Part shown: positions 11,865 through 22,495 of the stretch, piece after piece
Layout of the letters: each line of letters opens with the position of its first letter
Numbering within the stretch: the first letter of the stretch is position 1
Assembly: GCA_016858145.1 (NCBI GenBank)
Contig: JAEHOE010000012.1
Coordinates: 744,001-808,000 of the forward strand
Reading direction: 5' to 3'
DNA from: Edaphochlamys debaryana
Taxonomy: Eukaryota; Chlorophyta; Chlorophyceae; Chlamydomonadales
Length of the DNA: 64,000 nt
Notes under the pieces: model-generated
The model's input: the letters and a program-made list of their open reading frames with translations, nothing else
What the model was told of the DNA's origin: nothing
Databases searched by the model: none
Position numbers and translations under genes: made by a program

Positions 11865-13941
11865 ATGCGTTCACCGCGAGTTCCAGTTGTTGGGCTGGCC
11901 GTCGCGGCCGGCATCGGCCTCGCAGCCGGCGGTGTGCTTGTGATCTGGCGCGGCTGGAGTCGGAAGGGCAGACTGCAGCGCCTGCGGGAACGCGTGGACA
12001 CAGCGTTTAGGTCGATTGCCGCCCTGCCCGGCTGGAGCTGTGCGGACGCCTGTGTGCTGCTCAGCGGGGGGCTCGACTCTGCCATCGTTGCCGAGGTAAG
12101 CACCCCCGCTCCCCGGCAGTGCAACGTCGCGTAGACACGTGTCGCCGAGGGGGCCGGACGCGGGTCGACGGCACACCGACCCCCGGCATGTTGCCTTACC
12201 CCCGGCAAGTCGCTGGCCCCTGCCTGAAGGACTCATAACTTCATGCCGCAGGTGGGAGCCCAAGTGCTGGGACTACGCACCGCCTTCACCGTCGTCTGTA
12301 CCGAAGGTGAACCTGCAGGGTTGGCTCGCTCCACGCACTTGCCGCCTCGCTTGCCCCCATGCTTACTACCCCCTTCACAGGGCAGCCCTGGTGACCTGGG
12401 GGCATGGGGACTCCCGGGGGCCCTGGGCACAGGGGAAGGGCAGCCTGAAGCTTCCCGCCCATGAAGCTGGCATACTGACTGCTCTACCGCCCTCCCGCCT
12501 GCCCACACCTCCGTCCCCAGACGCAACGGACCTCCCCTTCGCTGTCGCCTCCTCCATCGCCGCGGGTCTGCAGCACGTGGTCCTCCGCATACCGCTGCAG
12601 GAGCTGCTCCGGCGGCAGCTGCCGCTGGTGGTCCGCGCCACGCAGAGCTTCGACCCCATGTCGGTGCGCAACGATCTCGCAATCGCGCATGCCCTCTCGG
12701 AGGCTGCGGCGCGTGGCTTCCGCTGCGCTGCGACCGGTGACGGAGCCGACGAGCTCCTGGGCGGCTACAGCTTCACGCACCGCCTGCCGCCGGGCCGCTG
12801 GGCGTACAGCCGCAACCGCATGGCCCAGGAGATGACCTTCGGCAGCACCGGCATCGGGCAGCAGCTGGGCATGTGTGTGGCCTCGCCCTTCACCCAGGCA
12901 GGGGTGGTCAAGGCGTGCCTCGCTCTCTCCAAGGACGACTGTGTCCGGGTGAGCAGCGGAGGCGGGCAACGGCCACTGCGGGTCGAGGGCCAGGCTGAAT
13001 GCCGCAATCTTGGCCTCTTGCCCTCTGCAGGAGCTGCCGGACGGCAGCCTGCAGGGCAAGGTGCCGCTGCGGGAGCTCTTCCCACGAGTCACCTCCGCCG
13101 GGCGCCGGAAGGACCCAATCGAGGTGAGCCGGGGAGCTGGTACCGGTAGTAGTAGTGTGGTACCTCAAGGCCTGGCGTCCCGGAAACCAGGTTTCCGGCA
13201 GCATGGACAGCTCCCTCTTGCGCTGCGTGAGTGCACCGTAAGCGCTGTGCCCACACCCACCGCCGCCTGCGACCCCTCCCCGCGACTCCTCCGTCCCCAG
13301 GTGGGCTGCGGCACCACGGCCCTGTCGCGGCCGGGCTTCTTCGACGAGCTGGTGGATGACTCCACGTTTGCTGTCGAGGCGGCCTTCGTGCTGGAGCAGC
13401 ACGGCGTCGAGATCCGCGACAAGGAGCACCTGGTCTACTACCGGGCGTTCAGGTGCGTAGGGGGCGGGGCTTGGTCCGCATCCAGGCAATCGAGATTCTC
13501 AGGGCACAGTTGCTTACTACAAAGATACGGTATGGTCCGCGCCTTCTGCTGATGCCGTTCCTTGCCGTTGACGAGCGCATTGACCTTACCGTACGTTTCT
13601 TGAGCATGCTGTAACTGGATGCTCCTCGCTGCTCCTCGCACAGGGAGGTCTTCCCGAACGGCCTTGTGCCCGGCAAGCCCCGGCACGGCAGCGACCCGTG
13701 CCCCAAGTGCGGGTAAGCCCCCGTTCGTATGCTCGGGGCAGGGTGCCGTGATGGCCAGCCAGCCAGCGTTAGGGGACACGCCGCTCGATGTTTGGGGCCG
13801 AGGCCCAGTGGCCCCTGCAAGTGCTCTTCACTGACTCTCGTCGACTGGTACCGCAGGTACGAGCTCTCAAGCAAGACCCAGATCTTCTGCGTCACCTGCG
13901 GCCACTACGATCCCCAGATGCGCGCACACAAGCGCAAGTGA
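11865..13941 (+). CDS. Membrane-anchored asparagine synthase-domain protein with C-terminal zinc ribbon
   Basis: The spliced model gives 370 residues in seven exons: 11865-12095, 12252-12306, 12521-12948, 13031-13123, 13301-13452, 13644-13712 and 13857-13941. All junctions are GT-AG and the frame closes exactly. The N-terminus has one hydrophobic segment (about residues 8-28, VVGLAVAAGIGLAAGG) followed by basic residues, so it is an anchor or targeting signal. The ATP-pyrophosphatase signature LSGGLDSAIVAE and the downstream ATGDGADELLGGY match the synthase half of asparagine synthetase B. The N-terminal glutaminase half, with its catalytic Cys2, is absent. Two CxxC pairs at the end (CPKCG, CVTCG) form a probable zinc ribbon. 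Established asparagine synthetase amidates aspartate using ATP; the substrate and nitrogen donor here are unknown. A nonclassical ATP-dependent amidotransferase or adenylating enzyme is equally possible. Confidence 0.85.
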
Positions 13942-14666
13942 CGGCCCCGGCGGCCAGCGTGGTGACTGTCGTGGGCGTGCACCCGCCGACGTTCGTGTGT
14001 CTTTTGCCTTTCGGTGAGCAGGCCGGGGACAGCAAGGTCGGGCAGATAGCGTTGTACATGTAACGAGCATGATGGTGGGAAGCAAACGAGGGGACACAGG
14101 GGGGCAAAGGTTTGTGGCGGTAGCTCCGGGGCTGCAGAAGTTGACGGTTGTGTTTCGCGTGCCATGCAGATCGGTACGGCAGAAGTTTCCCTCTCGCGGA
14201 CTGGGCGGTCGCGGTGCCCATACGGTAGGCACCAACTATATGTCAACATACGGCCGCCTCGTTGCTTGCCTCACGGAATCGCGCGGCCGCAGCAACCCCC
14301 CGACCATCGTTCCATTCTCGCGAGCACGACAGCGTGTGCTTTCCCGTTGTTGATGGACGCCTGTACTGCAGCGACAACAGCGCTCGTGGTTGTCCGGAGG
14401 GCCACGTTGAGAACTTGATGGTCGCGGCGCATGCCGCGCGACGGCGAGATGGGCTTGCAAGCGCCGAGAGTGCAGCAGGCCAAGCTATGCGAGGTTCATG
14501 GCGCTGCAGCCTGGATACGCCCTCGCGCGCGTGTCCGGGTGAGCTGAGCTTGATACAGCGCGGGGGGCCTGCTACATCCCGAAGATCCTTGCTTGCCTGA
14601 GCATGCAAGCTAGCCCGGGCCCTCCTACTTTTAGGCACGCCAGCTCCATCTGATGACCTGCTGGTT
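13942..14666. other. Spacer before the repeat-protein gene
   Basis: Contains the 3' UTR and poly(A) signal of the asparagine-synthase-domain gene and, presumably, the promoter and 5' UTR of the next gene. An ATG at 14417 opens about 40 codons ending at a good donor (CCGG|GTGAGC at 14538). Joining it to the next exon does not keep the frame, so I did not include it. Confidence 0.5.
14059..14063 (+). terminator. TGTAA poly(A) signal
   Basis: TGTAA lies 118 bases after the stop codon of the asparagine-synthase-domain gene, a normal distance for a green-algal poly(A) signal. Confidence 0.6.
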
Positions 14667-17600
14667 ATGCCTGTTGCGACGCAGGTGAGACGATGCAACG
14701 CCCAGGTCCACGAGGGGCAAGCGCCCCTGAGGGTGCTGGCGGAGGCCGCAGTGGTCGCCTCACAGGGTCCCTTGCTCGCCAGCGTGTTTGCGCTGGGCTC
14801 GCAACTGTGCGCTGCAGCAGCCGGACCGGAGGCAGCAGCCAAGGTGAGCGCTAACAGACCCACCTTCCTCCTGCGCATTCCTGTTGCCCTGCTGCGGCGC
14901 ACCTCAGTCGCAGCGGCGCTTGCGGCTGGAGCCTGGACCCCATGCCCGCCAGCGCATCCCCGTCCACCTTTCCGTTAACCGTTGTCCGCTCCTCACTCCA
15001 CCTTCCGTCCCCTTCTGCCAATTCGCAGGGCCCGCAAGACCTCCCCTTCCAGCTGCTGGGGTCGATACCTGGCGGGAGGCTACGGCTTGCACTTGCTCAT
15101 GACGGCGGCGGTGGCAGCATGCCGCCGCGGGGCCGTCGCGGAGGCGGTGGCCGGGGGGGCCAGCCGGAGCCCGGCCCCGAGGGTAAGAGTGGCATGCTTA
15201 CTCTACGCTGCCACAATGGCTTGCTGCGTACCGGTATGCAAGTGCCCATAGCTGAAAGCCCCGCCCCTTGTTCACTTAACTTAAGGGTAGGGCCTTCAGT
15301 CCACTACCTCTTCCCCCTGCAGGCGGCGCGCTGCCCCCGCATGTCCTCGGCCTCCTCACAGCGCTCAGCCTCACCCTCGGCCAAGCGCTCACCAGCCGGC
15401 TATGGGCTACAGCGGCGGCCGCTGCAGTGCCTGGCACCTCTCCCGCTACGGCGAGGGCCGGCATCGCTTCGTGGCTCCTTCTGGCAGCCACAACGGCCCG
15501 TCGACTGCCGCAGTCCTCCGCTCGCCGCGTCAAGAAGGTACCCACTGCCGAAGCGGTAGCCACAGCCCCCAGGCCCACGGCCACCGCTGCAGATCTCCGC
15601 CACGTCGCATCTGCGGTGTGCCGTGCCCTCAACACGGCCCGCATTGCGCTACTGCGAGCCTGCGCGGCTAAGTTCGCATTAGGGCGACAAGACACGCAAA
15701 CAGCGGTCAATCAGGTGCTGCTTGACGCGGACGCTGTTGAGCACGTGGCGGATGAGCACGCCGAGGAGCTTGGCCACACAGCTTCGGCGGCCGAGGAGGC
15801 AGGGCACGAGCGCCTATGGCAGCAGTCCCAAGCGGCATCGGCGGCAGCCTCAGCCTCCGCTAGCGCCTGCAGTGCCGCGTCGGCCGAGGAGGCTGAGCAA
15901 GAGGCCGCCTTGCACCTGACGCAAGCGGCATCGGCGGCGTCTGCATCCTCCGCTAGCGCCTGCAGCGCTGCGGCGGCCCAGTTGGCTGAGCAGGAGGCGT
16001 CCTGGCATCTGTCGCAAGCGGCATCGGCTGCTGCTGCATCCTCCGCTAGCGCCTGCAGCGCTGCGGCGGCCGAGGAGGCTGAGCAGGAGGCGTCCTGGCA
16101 TCTGTCGCAAGCGGCATCGGCGGCGGCCGCCTCCGCTAGCGCCTGCAGCGCTGCGTCGGCCCAGTTGGCTGAGCAGGAGGCGTCCTGGCACCTGTCGCAA
16201 GCGGCATCGGCGGCGTCTGCATCCTCCGCTAGCGCCTGCAGCGCTGCGGCGGCCGAGGAGGCTGAGCAAGAGGCCGCCTTGCACCTGACGCAAGCGGCAT
16301 CGGCGGCGTCTGCATCCTCCGCTAGCGCCTGCAGCGCTGCGGCGGCCCAGTTGGCTGAGCAGGAGGCGTCCTGGCATCTGTCGCAAGCGGCATCGGCGGC
16401 GGCTGCCTCCGCTAGCGCCTGCAGCCCTGCGGCGGCCGAGGAGGCTGAGCAGCACGCCTCCTGGCATCTGTCGCAAGCGGCATCGGCGGCGGCTGCATCC
16501 TCCGCTAACGCCTGCAGCGCTGCGTCGGCCGAGGAGGCTGAGCAGGAAGCCTCCTGGCATCTGTCGCAAGCGGCATCGGCGGCGGCTGCTGCCTCCGCTA
16601 ACGCCTGCAGCGCTGCGGCGGCCGAGGAGGCTGAGCAGCAGGCCTGCTGGCATCTGTCGCAAGCGGCATCGGCGGCGGCTGCTGCCTCCGCTAACGCCTG
16701 CAGCGCTGCGGCGGCCGAGGAGGCTGAGCAGCAGGCCTGCTGGCATCTGTCGCAAGCGGCATCGGCGGCGGCTGCTGCCTCCGCTAGCGCCTGCAGCCCT
16801 GCGGCGGCCGAGGAGGCTGAGCAGCACGCCTCCTGGCATCTGTCGCAAGCGGCATCGGCGGCAGCCGCTGCCTCCATTATCGCCTGCAGTGCCGCGTCGG
16901 CCGAGGAGGCTGAGCAGGAAGCCTCCTGGCACCTGTCGCAAGGGGCATCGGAGGCGGAGGCGCCCTCCGGCGTTCCCTGCAGCGCTGAGGCAACGGAGGA
17001 CCTCGGGCAGGTAGCCTCCTGGCACCTGTCGCAAGCGGCCCTCATCGCCGCTTCTAGCCCTGCCAAACATTCGGCGGAGGCGAGCGTCATTGCTATCAGC
17101 GCGGCGGGAGAGGTCACCGAGGCCGGCCTGAGCCCGCCCACAGAGGAGCCGCAGCACGAGGGGCACAGGTTCTTCTTGCTTGCCGCCGCTGCCGCGGTCG
17201 GCGGCAGCGCGTCTAGCTCTGCCCGCCTGCGCCTTCGTGTCAGTGCGGACGCGCCCATCTCAGGGGCCTCCTCAGGCGTGGTGGCTCTCGGCTCGCCTCT
17301 GGGCAGCATGCCTCGCCAGGCCCTGGAGCCCGCCCCATCACGACTGGACTCTGCGCGGTCGGAGGAGGCGCACAGCATGGGCGTGCGACGCATGGGATCG
17401 CTACTGCCGTCGCCGGGCGTTGCCTCTGCGGGGGTCCAGACTCCGCGCAGCCGGCAACTGAGCCGCATTCCTTTCCCGCTAGGTTTTGGCACGCCTGGTA
17501 AGGCTTGAAGGCCTTGGTTGTCACGTGCTTGTTGTATCGATTAGAGAGGCCGGCTGACCTGTGCCCTCCTGCTCAACGCATGCAGGCGCGGCGGCCCCGA

Positions 17601-20600
17601 GCCCCCGTTGTGAGCTCCCTGAGCCGGCGTCGCCTGCGGCCAGTCGCACCCCTCGAGCCCGCCCTCCCCCGCCCAGTAGCGACGCCCACTCAGGTAACTG
17701 TCACCCCTTGCACCCTCGAGTGCCCACCAACTGAGCACCATGACGTCCCATGGCCTGCCTCCCACCGGCCTGCCGCTGAATCGAGCGCTTCCCCCCATTT
17801 CTGCCTGCCTCCACAGCCACTGGCCGCTCCGCTGCAAGCCGCTCCGTCGCCAGCCGGTCTGTGGCCAGCATGGGCCCGGCCAAGCGGCAGCCCGCACCCA
17901 AGGTCGCGTTCGGCAGCCGCGTGGAGACGCCGCGCCCCGCGGTACTGCCAACGCCGTCCGGCCCACGGCTGACGGCTGCGGCGCTAGCGCTGGCCGCACG
18001 GACGCCCAACCGCCTGCGCGGCCACCAGGGCTCCTCGGCCCTGCGCTCCGACCGGTACCGCAGCCTCCGCAGCAGCATGGCCGAGTCCGTCGCCTCCCAG
18101 AGCGTAACGAGCGAGCGGAACACCCCTGGCGCCGCGCCAACGCCGCGCGCGGGCCCGGGCCAGCGCTCAAACCGCGCCCAGCAGGGCCGCACTTCGGCGG
18201 CGGCACCTCCCCAGTCCGGGCCTTCCGCCGCCCTGCTCCGTGCCGCTTCGGGGGCATCAACGACGGCAGCAGCGGCGGCGCGAGCCTGGCTGCGCCAGTC
18301 CGACGATCGGCCGCTGTCCAAACGCGGCGGGGTCCTGGCCCTCGCCGAGCCCACACGCGCCGTGCCCATCTCTCCGAGCGCCTTTGCCATGCCCTCGCCC
18401 GGCGCGTGCAGCCGCAGCCCCGGCTCCTCCGCCCCCAACTCCGCCTCGGGGCCCCGCTGGGGCATCAGCCACGCCGGCGGCAGCTGTCGCCAGTCGACGC
18501 TGTGCACGTCCGTCACGCCGGCCGTGTGCGACGACCCTCTGGACTGCGACCTCCTGCTGCCCGTGCCCGTGCCTCAGCTGCTGCCGACCGGGCCCGCGGT
18601 GGCGGGCTCGCGAGCCGCTAGCGGGGCCCGGCCCCGCGTCAGCTTTGCGGGGCCAGGGGTCGGACAGGGGGCGAGGGCGAGCGCTGGGACGGGGGGCAGG
18701 CCCAGCGTAGCCCGGGCGGCGCACGCGGAAGAATCCGGGAGCTCTGGCGACGAGGGGGTCACCAGCGCGTTTGCCGGCGCAGCGGACCTTCGGGACAGCA
18801 TCTCGGGCCTGGCAGTCCTGCGGCCCAGCAGCCGAGTGGGGGAGGACAAGGACCACAGCAGATCCCTGAACGGGTCCCATGTGCTGCCCTGCGCCGGCGG
18901 CCCCCTCACGGCCTCCAGGCGCCGCCACTCGGTCGCGGCCTACCTCACCGCTGCGGCTGCTGCGGCCACCTCGGAGCTGTCTGAGCAGGCCGCACGCCAC
19001 CGCCGCGCATCCACCTTGGCTGTGGCCGACCTCGAGCGGCTTGGCAGCATCACCTCAGGCGGAGCCTCCTGCACGGCATCCGGCGGAGCTGCCCCGGACG
19101 CGGAGCGATGGAGCACAGGCGTGCGGCCCATGGCCGCATGGGGTCGGGTTGACGGCGCCGGAGCGCCTGGGGCGCCGTGCGGCAGTGGCTCGCAAACCGA
19201 CAAGGGCCGTCCGTCCAACGTTGTCGAGTGGGAGGCGCCAGGCCGTGAGCCAGAGCGGACATCGTTGGAGCTGCTCACGCCACCGTCGCCAGCCCAGACT
19301 CTGGCGGCCCACCCCTCGGCCCTCCGCCGCCGCAGTGCCAGCGCTGGTAGGCTGGCCGCTCGCTCCGCGGGCTCTGACACCCCGTCCTCCGGCGCTTCGA
19401 CGCCCGCAATCACCAACTGCCACCCGCCTACTGCCTTGTCGGAGGGCAAGCCCACAGCCGCCGCTGCCGCCCAGCCCGATCACCTGCCCCGGCTCCAGCT
19501 GCTCCACGGCCACGCCACTCTGGCGGTCTTGGCCATGGAGAACGCTCCACCGCCGTCGCCACGCAGCCCCTGCCCTCGTGCATGCGCTCCCGCGCCCTGG
19601 GCCTCGGACAGCACCCTCGCACCCGACCTGAGCGCCTCTCCCGCTCGGCAGTCGGAGGCGTCGCTCGACCTGCAGCCGGGGGCCTCTCCGCTGCGTCCGG
19701 GGAGTCTGGCAGGGACTGCGGGCCCCATGACGCTCAGCGGGCCACTGGAGCGCCGCGGCCCCAGCCCCAGCAGCGTGGCACCCCTTAGCCCTGGCGGCCT
19801 GCCGCCTCAGGCGCCGCTCACGAGCAGCATCCAATGGCGCGCCACGTTCGCCTCAGTGGAAGGTGACAACGCGCCGCTGATTGCCCGGCACCTTGGGCTA
19901 CGTACCGGCGCTGCGGCCGCCCTTATTCCGCCAGAGAGCCCCACTTCGCCAGCAGTGGACGTCTCAGTCACGGCGCGAGCTCCCAGCACAGCAAGCGAGC
20001 CCTGCGGTGTGGTGCCATCCTCGCCCCAGCACCCTGTCGCCGGCGCCGCTGTTACGCGGGGCGCGACATTCGGCGCGGCGGGGCCCTCTCGGGCCTCAGC
20101 GTCCGGCAGCTCCGCTGGCGGCTCGCCACAGGCCCGCTGGAGTCAACCGCTCGGCAAGCGTGGCCCCGCCACCCGCGCCCAGGTAGCACCTGGCCCCTGC
20201 CGCAGCATTGTCTGCGAGCCCAGCCCCATGGGGGCCCCTGGCGCCGCCCCGCAGTCCAAGGGCTCTGCCCGCGCCCTGAGCTACGCCGGCACGCCCAAGA
20301 GCGGCCTGCTGGCGTCCCTCACGCGGCGGCCCTCGTTCGGCCACACGAGCGTCGCCACGGGCTCCCTGCGCAAGCCCAGCTGGCGCCAGGTGGTCGACAT
20401 GCCGCCCGGGCTGCTGTACCAGCGGTACAGCGAGAAACACATGGAAGTGACCGCGGCGTCGGAGGCCCACAGCCTCCAGGACCCTTCACAGCCGGATGCG
20501 CAGGGGAGCGCCGGCGGAGCGCCCGTGGACGGCAGGGGCACCACCACCCCGGCGTGCGCGGCGCCGGCGATGCCGGTGGTGGATGTAATGGCAGGCGGCG

Positions 20601-21076
20601 AGGCGGCGCACGCCGGGCAGGGCGTGGAGTTCCCAAGCCCTGCCGCGTGTCTGTCCCCGCTGCCGCCGCTGGTGGAGTGCGGTGCGTCAGAGCGGGGCTC
20701 CCCCATGACGCCCTCGCTGCCGCCGGCGGGGGCCCTGCGGGACAGCCGCCCCAGCCCCGCCGCGGCGCTGCCCGGCGGCCCCTCGGGGCCCATACGCAGC
20801 TGCTGCCTGACGCCTCGTGGCTCCCGGAGCGGTGCACCGCAGCAGCCCGACGCGCAGAGCCCAGGCTATGCACGGAGCAGCGCGGCGGGGAGCATCGGCC
20901 GCAGCAGCGTCGCGGGCAGCGTGGCGGGTAGCGTGGGCTTGGGCGCGGGCGAGGAGGGGCTGGTGGACGGCCTGGGCCGGTCTGGCCGGGGCCTCCTGGG
21001 GCGGGCGGCGCACAGGGTCAGCAAGCGTATGCACGAGCTCAAGACCAGGGTGGCGGGGAAAGGCGGAGTCCTGTGA
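14667..21076 (+). CDS. Large low-complexity protein with 31-residue repeats, function unknown
   Basis: Five exons give one closed frame of 1957 residues: 14667-14843, 15029-15182, 15323-17497, 17586-17693 and 17817-21076. All introns are GT-AG and the total is divisible by three. Residues 1 to about 160 contain hydrophobic stretches (for example HVLGLLTALSLTLGQAL and IASWLLLAATTARR) that could be membrane segments. Residues of about 265-682 are a tandem array of roughly fourteen 31-residue units with the core EEAEQEASWHLSQAAS followed by Ala/Ser and a conserved Cys. The rest is Ser/Pro/Ala/Gly-rich and probably disordered, with SxxS clusters and a basic end (RVSKRMHELKTRVAGKG). I recognise no family. 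The start is provisional, because a 5' exon could lie upstream. Anchoring or scaffolding is a guess. Confidence 0.6.
15787..17040 (+). repeat. 93-bp tandem coding repeat array
   Basis: About fourteen head-to-tail units of 90-93 bp, each containing a close match to CTGTCGCAAGCGGCATCGGC. Unit lengths stay multiples of three, so the frame is kept. Inner units are very similar; the first and the last two are more diverged, as expected for arrays that homogenise from the centre. The minus strand is also open right through the array. Confidence 0.9.
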
Positions 21077-21727
21077 GGCAGTACATTAGTAGACCGTAGT
21101 ATGAACAGGCCTAGCCCGGGTGCACTGTATGGCGTGCAAGGATGCGGACAAGATACGAGTAGGACTGGCAGGGGTAAGTGTTGTTGAGGTGAGGTGTATT
21201 AGAAGTGCAAGGTAGAGATAGCCTCGGTGGCTACCGTGGCAGTCATGACGCTGGTAGGGACAGCCTGGGGACAGGGTCGGCCGGGAAAGGTTCAGTAGGG
21301 TAGCTGGGAGTACTGTGGATCTGTCTGGATCTGTCTGGACCACAGTGGATCTTTGTGAAGCTCCATACCGGTAGTGTGTACCGGTTGTGAGTGGAGCATA
21401 GGGGGCGTCAAGCCACACGTGAAGGCAGAGGTTCGTGCTGACGCTTAGGTTGTGAACTGCCTCGGGCTATGAAGTATTGGACCGTACATACGGTTTGGGT
21501 GGACGTAACATCATGCAACTCATCGTACTTGCGAGTGTTCCGCCCCACACTGTGTTGTGCCCCTTGCCAGCCAGGAGGCCTCCTGTTGCCAACCAGGGCT
21601 GACCGTAGCTTGCCAGCCGCTCTCTACTCACACGCTACAGCAACTTATCCGCACGATCAAAGGCCCCCCTTCCCAGCGCGTGAGCAACCAGTCCTCACAC
21701 CGGATCTATGAATCCAACCACGAAACG

Positions 21728-21838
21728 GACAAGCGCTTGGCGCCCCCATAGGGGCGAAAAAGGGCTGAGCCCCTCACCCATCTGCTACGCGACCCATTCC
21801 CCGTGGTAACCGTGGGCGCACTATACTCCAACCGAGCT
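21728..21838 (+). repeat. Dispersed repeat, copy 1
   Basis: About 110 bases, from GACAAGCGCTTGGCGCC to ACCGAGCTT, recur almost unchanged and in the same orientation at 50791-50900. They include AAAAAGGGCTGAGCCCCTCA and CCGTGGTAACCGTGGGCGCA. There is no coding potential. It is probably a remnant of, or a short nonautonomous, mobile element. Confidence 0.8.
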
Positions 21839-22482
21839 TTAACGCGTGGTTAGCTAGCAACACACTCTGACTGAGTACGCGCGTGGAGGTTGAGCCCCCA
21901 GACATGTCGCCGGCATGTTGGAGCGTGGTCGATAACTTTCCCTGCTCTTAATCACAAGCGATAGGGAAACGGAAGAATCTAGCACAAACATCTGTTGTAC
22001 ACCTGTTGTACATTAGGGAAAGATACGAAGTACAGGAGAGACTGTTATACAGGCGCCGTAACGGATTTGCACACGCCACGTGACATATGAGCTGCACTAG
22101 GAGACATCCAAAAGTTGCAATAAGAATTTAGCACCTCGCAGCCTACCGGGAACCAACAGGGCTACCAGGCATCTACTGTACATCGCCGTGAGGTGACACA
22201 CCAATGCGCTCCATGCACCCATCTCTCTTCTTTACCCAGCCTCGCTCACCAAGCCCCTGGTCGCAACCTTGGGGGCGGACCTCACCGCCCATCGATCACT
22301 GGCGGTAACCCTCGCGCTCCAAACCTGGCGCAATGCGTGTCGCTTCCTCTCCAAAAGCGTACTACTAGGCAGCCGGCTGTTGGACTCGCCTATGGTGCAT
22401 GCGCACCCAATTGCCGACTAGTATCTGAGGCAAAACGAGAGTTGCCCAAGCTGCCCTCAGGCCATCCACGCCTTCCACTGAC

Positions 22483-22487
22483 ACCAT
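22483..22487 (-). terminator. TGTAA poly(A) signal for methionine gamma-lyase
   Basis: On the minus strand TGTAA occurs about nine bases after the TAA stop at 22498-22496, and TGTAA also overlaps that stop. I find no TGTAA between the earlier TAG at 23283 and this point, which favours a transcript running to here. Confidence 0.5.
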
Positions 22488-22495
22488 TACACGAT

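Larger units (their letters stand above)
21077..22495. other. Convergent intergenic region with a dispersed repeat
   Basis: No supported gene. It must hold the 3' ends of the repeat-protein gene (plus) and methionine gamma-lyase (minus). It includes a roughly 110-bp dispersed repeat at 21728-21838. I see no TGTAA on the plus strand within about 1 kb of the upstream stop codon. Confidence 0.5.

Noticed and set aside
14243..14902. Minus-strand 219-codon frame starting with a signal-peptide-like segment (GLLALTLAAASGPAAAAHSC)
   Set aside because: It overlaps the first exon of the repeat-protein gene on the other strand, which splices cleanly into a closed 1957-residue frame. The antisense frame shows no domain or splice support.
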